Below are positions 1-7,700 of a stretch of 18,181 bases of DNA, in pieces. Position 1 is the first letter of the stretch; each line of letters opens with the position of its first letter. This stretch comes from CAYSLA01 sp964431685 (GTDB lineage: Bacteria; Armatimonadota; UBA5829). The stretch is taken from NCBI GenBank assembly GCA_964431685.1, contig CAYSLA010000064.1, forward strand, positions 1-18,181, given 5' to 3'. The notes beneath the pieces were generated by a model. The model had not been told where the DNA came from. It was given only the letters and a program-made list of their open reading frames with translations, and did not search any database. A program made the translations under genes and the position numbers.

Positions 1-368
1 GGCCCCAGGAGTGGGATGCCGAGTTCAGATTGCTGGCACGCGGCGGGTTCCTGGTATCGGCTGCCATAAAGGGCGGAGAGGTCGGGGAAATCGAGATCGT
101 TTCGCGGCGCGGTGAGACCTGCCGCTTGCGCAACCCTTGGGAGGCGGAGCCTCAGCCCCGCCATAGCTGTCGAGCTACATGCTGGCTGCGGGATACGCAG
201 GGGGCGCAGCAAGAACTGACAGGCGATGTGCTGGTATTCGGCACCTGTCCGGACACTACCTATCGCATTGGAAGACTTAACGGGAGGCGGAGCCTGCCGC
301 CCCGCCATAGAAGTAAGCCTGACGAGAGGAATGCTTGCTCAGATACTCGAAAAGATAAGGCAACTTGA
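1..368 (+). CDS. GH95/DUF5703-like glycoside hydrolase, C-terminal fragment (5' end outside window)
   Basis: The reading frame is open from base 3 and stops with TGA at 366-368. It matches the last ~85 residues of the complete gene at 2277-4796 (shared EWDAEF, GGFLVSAAIKGGE, SRRGETCR, TYR), so this is a paralogue cut by the window edge. Bases 45-80 equal 4587-4622 without mismatch. Two copies of a GGGAGGCGGAGCCT repeat lie in it. The first adds about 10 residues after the RNPW tract compared with the paralogue. The second falls where the paralogue ends and carries the frame on for about 30 extra residues. By homology this is the C-terminal beta domain of an (alpha/alpha)6-barrel glycosidase; the catalytic part is not in the window. 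An apparent start near base 30 is not real, because homology continues upstream of it. Confidence 0.75.
   Translation, partial: PQEWDAEFRLLARGGFLVSAAIKGGEVGEIEIVSRRGETCRLRNPWEAEPQPRHSCRATCWLRDTQGAQQELTGDVLVFGTCPDTTYRIGRLNGRRSLPPRHRSKPDERNACSDTRKDKAT
139..166. repeat. Short dispersed repeat, GGGAGGCGG family, copy 1 (in CDS)
   Basis: This copy shares its first 14 bases (GGGAGGCGGAGCCT) and last 11 bases (CCCCGCCATAG) with the copy at 282-310; only the 3-4 bases between differ. GAGGC/GCCTC can form a small stem. The following bases (TAGCT-gtcg-AGCTA, about 164-177) form a second small dyad. It lies in frame in the first gene, and the complete paralogue lacks it. Confidence 0.6.
282..310. repeat. 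Short dispersed repeat, GGGAGGCGG family, copy 2 (at gene 3' end)
   Basis: Same unit as 139-166, with GCCG in place of CAG in the centre. GGCGG/CCGCC can pair over a 6-base loop. It lies where the paralogue ends, just after the shared TYR residues, and the reading frame passes through it to the stop at 366-368. The C-terminal tail that follows is therefore probably a by-product of the insertion. Confidence 0.6.
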
Positions 369-453
369 GCCGGCGCCGGGGTGACGCACAGTTTCCTATC
401 TGATTTGATGTGAGAAAAGACTTGCCCGGGTAGAAGTGAATGCCGGATTTCGT

Positions 454-492
454 CTTGCCGGGTGCTTCCTGCGCCATACGGGCACCGGCAAG
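454..492. repeat. Imperfect hairpin in the intergenic region
   Basis: CTTGCCGGGTGC (454-465) pairs with GCACCGGCAAG (482-492), giving an 11-bp stem with one bulged G and a 16-base loop. It lies downstream of the first gene, where a terminator would be expected, but no T-run follows on either strand. It could be a factor-dependent terminator element or another degenerate palindromic repeat. Confidence 0.45.
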
Positions 493-515
493 GCAGAAGA
501 ACTACGAAAAACTGG

Positions 516-557
516 GACGAAGTCATAAAGACGAAGTCATAAAGACGAAGTCATAAA
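516..557. repeat. Three perfect tandem copies of a 14-bp repeat
   Basis: GACGAAGTCATAAA occurs three times without a mismatch at 516-529, 530-543 and 544-557. The array ends six bases before a candidate -35 box. At 14 bp the units are more than one helical turn apart, so they would present sites on a rotating face. Candidate roles are direct-repeat binding sites for an activator, or simple slippage expansion. It is not a CRISPR array: there are no spacers and the unit is too short. Confidence 0.85.
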
Positions 558-562
558 TGCAG

Positions 563-591
563 TTGACTTTAGAGCAGGAGTGTTACATACT
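563..591 (+). promoter_or_regulatory. Putative sigma70-type promoter for the glycan operon
   Basis: TTGACT (563-568, 5/6 to consensus) and CATACT (586-591, 4/6) are separated by 17 bases. The -10 ends about 100 bases before the ATG at 692 and lies directly downstream of the 14-bp tandem repeats. This is the only good promoter match seen ahead of the + strand cluster. Confidence 0.45.
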
Positions 592-691
592 AAAGCAGGT
601 AGGCTGAGAGATCAGCTTGCGAATGGAATGCCCAAATCGCATATGGGTTATCCCGGCTAATCCCCGCGAAGGGTTACAAGAGGAGCTTTCT

Positions 692-1990
692 ATGAACGAT
701 ATGACGGAAGTCAAACAATTACGGATGCAAGAACATGGCCTGTTGAGAGCCCCCCGGAACCAGGACGGCAACATATTCGAGGTATGCTATGGGGTTGGTT
801 CGCCCATGCAAATCTCACCTACAGAGGTGGTGGTTTTTCTGAACCGCCGCAACCGCGGGATCGATCCGAAAACCGGGGAGCTGGTGGACGTGGGGGATTT
901 TGAGGCGGGCAGCGACGCCGTGATCTTCGATGATCTTGAGGGTTTCACGGTGGATGGCGCGTTCAAGATTTCCCATCTGGTCATTGACAAGCATCCCAAG
1001 ACCGGCGCCCCCGTTTATCTCAATAAAATGCCGATTTTTGGAGGTTTTGTGCCTTTGCGGGCAAAGCTGGCCGATGGCCGGCCGCATCCGCGCGCGGGCA
1101 GCGGTTTTGGTCTTAGCCAGGTGCTGTGTCTACCCATGGACCTCAAGAAGGCATGGGCCCCCGGCACTGACCATCACACGCATCTTGAACTGCTCCAGTT
1201 TCAGTACGACGGGAAGCGATTCGAGGTTGTGCGGACCGACCGGCTCGAGCTGGATGAGTTGCTTGCGGGATGGTCTTTCATGGAAGGGTCGTTGAATCCC
1301 GCCATTCCCGATGGCGAAGACCTTATTATGGGGACGTGGGCTGCTCGAAAGGGCAGTGGCGTGGGTGTCAGCCGGTGGCGATACGGTCAAAACGGGTGGC
1401 GGCCGGTTGAGTTCGTTCCAGCATCCGAAATGGATGGCACGATGGAGCCGAGCCTTGTACGGGACAGGGATAATTCCCTCCTGCTGTGTGGGCGTTGGGA
1501 AAATGGCAAATCATACGCGCCATTGCGCCTTTGGCGGTCGTGTGACAACGGCGTTTCATGGAAACAGGCAATAGACATTCCGGAGATACGGATGTGCGCG
1601 CCGGTGACCTTGAGCACTACGGCGGGCGGCTGGCCGTTTGTCGCCAGCTCCCCCCGCCGGGACGTCATTCCAATGGACAACCTGGTGGCGCCAACCCCCT
1701 GCCCATCGTGGCGGGCCGTGCGGTTAACACAACCTTTCAAGTGGCGGATAGATCTGGATCTGTGGCCTCTGACTCCGGACCGGGGCGGGATCGGAGAGCC
1801 GGCGAAGGCATTTTACGCCCCCGGGGGCATGGTTGATCATGCAATCGGTGGCGTTTTCCGGCTGGCGGACGGGCGAGCCCACAGTCTCCTGTTCTTTCGC
1901 ACGATATTCGATGCCGAGCAGGAAACCGGCTGTCGGATGGGAGAAGTCTTTGCCGAAGAGAAAACCGAAGCACTCCCCTGGCGATTTTGA
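692..1990 (+). CDS. Asp-box (BNR/sialidase-fold) beta-propeller protein
   Basis: This is a 432-aa protein. ATG 692 is chosen because AGGAG (681-685) lies six bases upstream; longer in-frame starts lack such a site. Residues 283-290 (SCDNGVSW) fit the Asp-box pattern SxDxGxxW. The preceding MEPSLVRDRDNSLLLCGRW is the kind of strand that recurs in sialidase-fold propellers. Only one canonical Asp box is seen, and the Arg triad of true sialidases cannot be identified, so a general role as a glycan-processing or glycan-binding propeller is safer than sialidase. There is no signal peptide or membrane segment, so it is probably cytoplasmic. It sits between two GH95/DUF5703-like paralogues and is the first gene after the candidate promoter. 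Confidence 0.7.
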   Translation: MNDMTEVKQLRMQEHGLLRAPRNQDGNIFEVCYGVGSPMQISPTEVVVFLNRRNRGIDPKTGELVDVGDFEAGSDAVIFDDLEGFTVDGAFKISHLVIDKHPKTGAPVYLNKMPIFGGFVPLRAKLADGRPHPRAGSGFGLSQVLCLPMDLKKAWAPGTDHHTHLELLQFQYDGKRFEVVRTDRLELDELLAGWSFMEGSLNPAIPDGEDLIMGTWAARKGSGVGVSRWRYGQNGWRPVEFVPASEMDGTMEPSLVRDRDNSLLLCGRWENGKSYAPLRLWRSCDNGVSWKQAIDIPEIRMCAPVTLSTTAGGWPFVASSPRRDVIPMDNLVAPTPCPSWRAVRLTQPFKWRIDLDLWPLTPDRGGIGEPAKAFYAPGGMVDHAIGGVFRLADGRAHSLLFFRTIFDAEQETGCRMGEVFAEEKTEALPWRF

Positions 1991-2092
1991 AGCGAACCGA
2001 ATGGGGGCCGGTAGAACGTCATGTGCCCGAGTCTGCTCCGTCCGCAAGACGAATGGGCGCAAACCGAGACCGGCCGTCAGCGGAGGCGGCGA

Positions 2093-2245
2093 ATGGACGG
2101 GGTGTGTCTCGTCAACCTGTTTGGCCGCTATATGCGACGCCTTGGGCGTCCCGACGAGATGGCGGAGCGCGCGGCCGCCGGCCGCGTGTGGGGCCAGGAA
2201 CCGGGTCAGCGCCTTTGTCTGAGTGCGACCGAGGATAGGCCATAG
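2093..2245 (+). CDS. Possible small protein, 50 aa, unknown function
   Basis: An ORF starts at ATG 2093, with GGAGG at 2082-2086 six bases before it, and stops with TAG at 2243-2245. The third codon positions are GC-rich, as in the neighbouring genes. The product is Arg-rich (NLFGRYMRRLGRPDEMAERA) with a possible amphipathic helix. A longer version could start at ATG 2021, but without a good ribosome site. I recognise no family. The stretch also holds a perfect 8+1+8 GC-rich palindrome at 2170-2186, so the ORF could be an accident of a GC-rich repeat. Apart from this the 286-bp gap between flanking genes holds nothing I can name. Confidence 0.3.
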   Translation: MDGVCLVNLFGRYMRRLGRPDEMAERAAAGRVWGQEPGQRLCLSATEDRP

Positions 2246-2276
2246 CAACCAGCAACAAGATTGTGCAGGAGGAATC

Positions 2277-4796
2277 ATGAACACAAGACCAAAGCAGCCG
2301 TGTCACGTTCAACAGAGTCAATGCAAGAGAGGCGATGTGAAGCAGGAGACACTTACGACCCACTCGACACCCGCCGTGGATTACCGAACACTTGTCAGCC
2401 CGGCTGATCTGATCTATGACCAGCCGGCCGCCAGACCTGTCGAGGGCCACCCGATCGGCAACGGGCGGATGGGCACAATGGTGTGGACCACGCCCGCGGC
2501 CATCCATTTCCAGATCAACCGCAGTGACGTATTTGCCGTCAACAGAAACCATGGCGGTGCGCGAGGTGGGCCGGCGGACTACTGCGGCGGCTGCGCGCAG
2601 GTCACGGTAGATGTCGGGGGAGAGCCCTTCGCGGCCGGCCCGGCATTTGGTCAGCGGTTGTCGCTCTACGAGGCGGAGGATACGGTGGTGGGCAGTGGGG
2701 TGCGGGCCCGCTGTTTTGTATGTGCGACGGCGGACGTCTTGGTCGTGGAAATTGACGACACGCGCGATGTGCCACAGCCGGTGCGGGTGACGCTCTCCAT
2801 GTGGCGCGAGCCCGAGGTGCTAAGCGGCGACCATCTCGCGAAATATTCGTGGGCAGAGGCGGACGACAAGAGCTTGCCCTGTTCTGGATACAGGGTCACA
2901 GTGGCGCAGCATTTTTCCGAGAAGGATCACTACTGCAGTTCCGCGGTGACCGCGGGAATCGTCGCCGAGCAGGCATCTGTGGAATCGACGGGACCGGGGG
3001 CCCGGACAATAACCGTGCCCGGCTGCAGGGGCAAACGCCTCATCCTGATTTCGAGTGCGGCCTCCTGGGAGCGGGGGAAGGACGCCGCGGTGGAGGCCCT
3101 GGCTGCATGGGACTGGGCAGCGGACCGCGGCGCCGCCGCGGTGCGGGGGGAACATGCGAACTGGTGGTCCGATCTGTGGTCACGAACGTTCGTGCGGCTC
3201 ACGAGCGCCGATGGGCGAGCGGAACAAATAGCGCGCATCCGCTACCTTCAGCTCTATTATATGGCCAGTTCCTCGCGCGGTGACCTGCCACCGAAATGGA
3301 ACGGAAGTATCTTCGCCGTCGATGGAGATGCGCGCAGTTGGGGTGCGCAGTTCTGGGTGTGGACCACTGAGGCCTCCTGTTTCCCACTCTACGCAGCCGA
3401 CGCTATCGAGCTTACCGACTCGTTCTTTGATATGTATGTGAAGCAACTGGAGGGTGCCAGAATGGCGGCGCGACAGCGGTGGAATGCTGAGGGCGCCTAC
3501 TTTCTGGAAGCAGGGCCCTTCGATGGGCCGGTGGTGCTCCCGGAAGACATAGCCAAGGAGTACCAGGACGTCTACCTGGGTCGGAAGACAGTGAACGACC
3601 TGTCTGACGCCGCCCGCGACTTGGGGCAGTATGAATGCGTCCTTACCCAGTTTGCCGATGGCCACGACTTCCGAGGCGTTGCTGGCCGCTATTCCTTTGT
3701 TTCGCATATCGCCCATTCCGGCTCACAGATTGCGGCGCAGGCGTGGCGGCGGTACCGCTACACCGGCGACGTCGCCTGGCTGCGAGCCGTGGCCTACCCG
3801 CTGCTGCGAGAGACGGTCGAGTTCTACCGCACGCTTGCCCGCAAAGGTGACGACGGCCTTTACCACCTATATGGTCTGAACCAGTTCGAAGGCGGCTACG
3901 GCACCAACGACGGCACGATCGATCTTGGGGCGATCCGAGGTACGGCCCCGCTGGCCATCCGCGCGGCGGAAATCCTTGAGGTAGATGTGGATCTCCGGGC
4001 GAAATGGAGGGAGTTTGCCGACGAACTGACACCTTACACAATGAGCAGCGACCCGAGAACCTACGGTGTGGTCAAAGACTGCGAGGTGGATGTGTGGGCC
4101 TACGGAATCCCTGGCGACGTGCCGCACGAGCGTTACGTCGATGAGCTTCACGAGAAGATCTTGTATCCGGTCTTCCCTTTCGAAAACTGGACGCTGGAAA
4201 CTGCGGACCCGGCACTCGACCGAATTGTGCGCACGCTGGCAGGGCTGAACATGTTCCATACCGGGTTGGTCAAAGGCCGTTGGAACGAGCAGGGCATGAA
4301 CGCCCATCTCAACACGCCCGCCATAGACGCCCGCCTGGGGATGGGTGATTCGCTTCCCACGGTGCTGATCAACCACTTGCGGCAATACCATCCACTGCCC
4401 AACGGATTCAGCCTGTTCGAGGGGCCCACTGACCACTCTATAGAGCACCTGGGCGACATCAGCACTGCCATTGGCGAGGCGCTGCTGCAGAGCGTGTCGC
4501 CACGCCCCGGTGAGCCAGAGATCATCTCGGTCTTCCCAGCCTGGCCGCGGGAGTGGGATGCCGAGTTCCGGTGCTTAGCGCGCGGAGGGTTCCTGGTATC
4601 GGCTGCCATAAAGGGCGGAGAGATCGAGACGATAGAAATCTTCTCGCGGCGCGGCGAGACCTGTCGCATCCGAAACTGCTGGGATGGGACTTGCGTACTC
4701 CGGGAGACGGGGGGAGCCGAACAATACCTGGACGGGGGCGTGCTGATTTTCGAGACCCGCCCTGACATCACCTACCGCGTGGAGAGGCACCAATGA
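2277..4796 (+). CDS. GH95/DUF5703-like (alpha/alpha)6-barrel glycoside hydrolase
   Basis: This is an 839-aa protein. ATG 2277 follows AGGAGG (2267-2272). The N-terminal beta domain carries the GH95/DUF5703-type IGNGRMGTMVW motif (about residues 58-68) and then QINRSDVF. The central helical barrel has the pattern YTGDVAWLRAVAYPLLRE (about 494-511), followed by EGGYGTNDGTIDLGAIRG (about 537) and NEQGMNAHLNTPAIDARLGM. The C-terminal beta domain is near residues 745-839. GH95 enzymes are mostly alpha-L-fucosidases or alpha-L-galactosidases; the substrate here is inferred only, and I cannot assign catalytic residues with confidence. There is no signal peptide. It overlaps the next gene by 4 nt (ATGA), so the two are probably translationally coupled. 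Bases 4587-4622 are identical to 45-80 of the upstream paralogue. Confidence 0.7.
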   Translation: MNTRPKQPCHVQQSQCKRGDVKQETLTTHSTPAVDYRTLVSPADLIYDQPAARPVEGHPIGNGRMGTMVWTTPAAIHFQINRSDVFAVNRNHGGARGGPADYCGGCAQVTVDVGGEPFAAGPAFGQRLSLYEAEDTVVGSGVRARCFVCATADVLVVEIDDTRDVPQPVRVTLSMWREPEVLSGDHLAKYSWAEADDKSLPCSGYRVTVAQHFSEKDHYCSSAVTAGIVAEQASVESTGPGARTITVPGCRGKRLILISSAASWERGKDAAVEALAAWDWAADRGAAAVRGEHANWWSDLWSRTFVRLTSADGRAEQIARIRYLQLYYMASSSRGDLPPKWNGSIFAVDGDARSWGAQFWVWTTEASCFPLYAADAIELTDSFFDMYVKQLEGARMAARQRWNAEGAYFLEAGPFDGPVVLPEDIAKEYQDVYLGRKTVNDLSDAARDLGQYECVLTQFADGHDFRGVAGRYSFVSHIAHSGSQIAAQAWRRYRYTGDVAWLRAVAYPLLRETVEFYRTLARKGDDGLYHLYGLNQFEGGYGTNDGTIDLGAIRGTAPLAIRAAEILEVDVDLRAKWREFADELTPYTMSSDPRTYGVVKDCEVDVWAYGIPGDVPHERYVDELHEKILYPVFPFENWTLETADPALDRIVRTLAGLNMFHTGLVKGRWNEQGMNAHLNTPAIDARLGMGDSLPTVLINHLRQYHPLPNGFSLFEGPTDHSIEHLGDISTAIGEALLQSVSPRPGEPEIISVFPAWPREWDAEFRCLARGGFLVSAAIKGGEIETIEIFSRRGETCRIRNCWDGTCVLRETGGAEQYLDGGVLIFETRPDITYRVERHQ

Positions 4797-7700
4797 CAAA
4801 TACGACTCGTTCGCCGAAGGCTGGCCCTGCCCCTGAGTCAGGGACCATCGATCGATTTGCCCGGATTGCGCTGGAACGGCAGGAGACGGCGAAGGCAGGC
4901 TTAATCGAGCCTGGGCCACCAATACTGACGGAGCGTGTCCTCCCGTCGGATACGTCCGATCCCGCCGCCGCGTTTCATCCACGCGCGGTGATCGATACGC
5001 CCGAGAAGTTGCGGCGCGAACTGGCGCGGCAGAGAAGACATCATGCGAAGTTTCTTCGCATGCTCGCGCCACCTCTCGAGGATACGCGATATCGGCTGGC
5101 TCTGACCACGTTTGATTGGCGAGCGGCGACCGACGACGATCTGGCGGACTTCGCGGGCACCAAGAATCAAGTTCAAGGCAAGCAGTTGTCCTGCCACGGC
5201 GACTGGGAACGCGTGTGCATCCCGCACTATGGGGGGCCACTCGGGCGGGCCACTGCCTACTACCGCACGTCCTTTGAAGTCACCGAGGCGATGCGCGCTA
5301 TGGGCGCGTTGTTTGTCTGCTTCAAGGGAGTTGACTATATAGCGCACGTCTTCGTCAATGGCGAGCTCCTGGGCTCGCACGAAGGAATGTTCGCGCCATT
5401 CGAGTTCGACTGCACGGCCGTTGCCCGCACGGGAAACAACACGCTGCTGGTCAAGGTCGTAAATGATGCGATTCACATGGGCAACGACTGGGGGCCCGAC
5501 AAGGACCTGTATGAAGGCGACAAGATCTGCGGGGCTGAAGGTCCTGGCTACGACGATCCCGAGGTCGGCTGGCATGTGACACCACCCGGCATGGGCATCA
5601 CTGGGCCAGTTTGCATCGAGGCGCGCCACCCGATCTTTGTGAGCGACATTTTCGTTCGGCCGGTGCTCGAGGAGCATCGCGCGGAAGCGTGGATTGAGGT
5701 CACCAGTTGCGCCCGCCTGCGCCAAGACGTGAGTGTGAGTCTGTCCGTCTTTGGCCAGAACTTCGCCAAGACCGTGTGCGTGGACCGCGAATGCCCGATA
5801 CATGCGCCGCTCNNNNNNNNNNNNNNNNNNNNNNNNNNNNNNNNNNNNNNNNNNNNNNNNNNNNNNNNNNNNNNNNNNNNNNNNNNNNNNNNNNNNNNNN
5901 NNNNNNNNNNNNTCGGCCCTGGAGTGAACTACCTGCGCGTGTCCATCGACATTGGGCAACCCAGACTTTGGGATACTGACACGCCCTGGCTGTATCAAGC
6001 GCAGGTGACGGTGCGCGACGCGGCAACCCGCAGCTTGCTGGATGTTGCCTCGCGGCAGTTCGGCATGCGCTCATTCCGAATGGAGGAAGAATGTAGGGGA
6101 GCACTTCGAAGTGCTCCCTTACGAGGTGAGGAAGAAAACGAGCCGAAAGGGCGCATGTATCTCAACGGACGCGAGGTTCGCTTGCGCGGCGCCAACGTGT
6201 CCGGCAGCATCCAGCAGTGCGTGATGCGCGGCGATTTGGACCGACTTGCCGATGACATCCTGCTGGCGAAGATCGCACATCTCAATTTTCTGCGCATCAT
6301 TCAGCGGCCGGTACAATCCGAGGTCTACGATATGTGCGACCGGCTTGGCATTATGACACAGACCGACCTGCCGCTGTTTGGTGTGCTGCGGCGCAACCAG
6401 TTCTGCGAAGCGGTGCGCCAGGCTGAGGAGATGGAACGGCTAATCCGCTCTCACCCGTGCAACATTCTTGTCAGCTACATCAACGAGCCATTTCCCGGTG
6501 CGATGGGCAAGCCCCACCGGCACCTGCTGCGCGACGAACTGGAGGGCTTCTTCCGAGCGGCGAACGAAGCTGTCAAGCTTGCCAATCCTGACCGGGTCGT
6601 CAAAGCCGTCGATGGTGATTACGACCCTCCCGGCCCGGGCCAGCCCGACAATCACTGCTACTGCATCTGGTATAACGGTCACGGTGTGGACCTGGGGAAG
6701 CTGCACAAGGGCTACTGGCAGCAAGTCAAGCCGGGTTGGCTGTATGCGTGCGGTGAATTCGGCGCGGAGGGGTTGGATACCGTCGATCTAATGCGGAATT
6801 ACTGCCCGCCACACTGGCTTCCACAGACAAAGGAGGATGAGGCCCAGTGGACACCGGGCCGGATTCCCGACCAGACCCAGACAGGCCGGTTCCACTATCT
6901 GTGGTTCGACACTCCCCACACGCTCCGTGACTGGGTCGCGGCCAGTCGTGACCATCAAGCCTGGGGGTTGCGTCTGATGGTCGAGGCTTTTCGCCGTGAC
7001 TCGCGCATGAACAGCTTCGCAATCTACTACTTGATCGACTCCTGGCCGACCGGCTGGATGAAGAGCATCATAGCATGCGACCGTGAGCCCAAGCCGGCAT
7101 ATTTCGCCTGCCGTGAGGCGCTGACCCCGCTAATGACGAGCATCCGCGCGGATCGCACGGCCTTCAGAGCCGGCGAAGCGATGAGTTTCGAGTGCTGGGT
7201 CGTGAACGACACGCACGATATCCCGGCAAATGCACACTTGCGCTACCAGCTCGAACAGGACGGTGAGGTTATCTTCGCGCAGCGCAACCCGGCACGCATT
7301 GAGCCGTGCACCAGCACATTCCAGGGATTCCTGCGTATACCCGCGCCCGCGGTCGAGAGGCGCACTCACGCTGTCGTGCGCCTCGGGCTGCTAGACGAAC
7401 GAGGACGAGTCCTTCACGACACCGCAGTCGGCATCGATGTGTTCCCTCGCTCGGTTGGGAGAAGCAGTCGCCGAGTCTATGTCGTGGGAAGTGAAGACGG
7501 CAAGGCCGCGCGGCTCGGCAAAGAGCTCGGTCTCCAGCCCGTATTTGGGGGTGCGATCCGCTCGGACGACATCATCCTCACGGATGCCGGCACGGTTTTC
7601 CGGCGTCGCTATGATGGGATTATGAAAGCGGTTAGTTCAGGAGCAACCCTCGTGATGTTGGAGATACCGGAGGGCGATCACGAAATCGCTGGCGATCAGA

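Noticed and set aside
516..557. CRISPR-like repeats
   Set aside because: The 14-bp units are directly adjacent with no spacers, and no cas genes are present.
692..1990. Calling the Asp-box protein a true sialidase
   Set aside because: Only one canonical Asp box is visible and the catalytic Arg triad and Tyr/Glu pair could not be identified.
2170..2186. GC-rich perfect palindrome (8+1+8) as an operator or terminator
   Set aside because: It lies within a GC-rich possible ORF, has no T-run and matches no other repeat in the window; composition alone could explain it.
1724..2284. 186-codon minus-strand frame over the end of the Asp-box gene
   Set aside because: It covers coding sequence of the opposite strand, is low-complexity and has no motif.
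5042..5062. Hairpin in the GH2 gene as a member of the inserted palindrome family
   Set aside because: It has no sequence similarity to the other families, no flanking direct repeat and no sign of added residues.
4901..5998. Long open frame on the minus strand opposite the GH2 gene (365 codons)
   Set aside because: It runs antisense to a well-supported GH2 domain, includes the N gap and has no recognisable motif; such frames are common opposite GC-rich genes.
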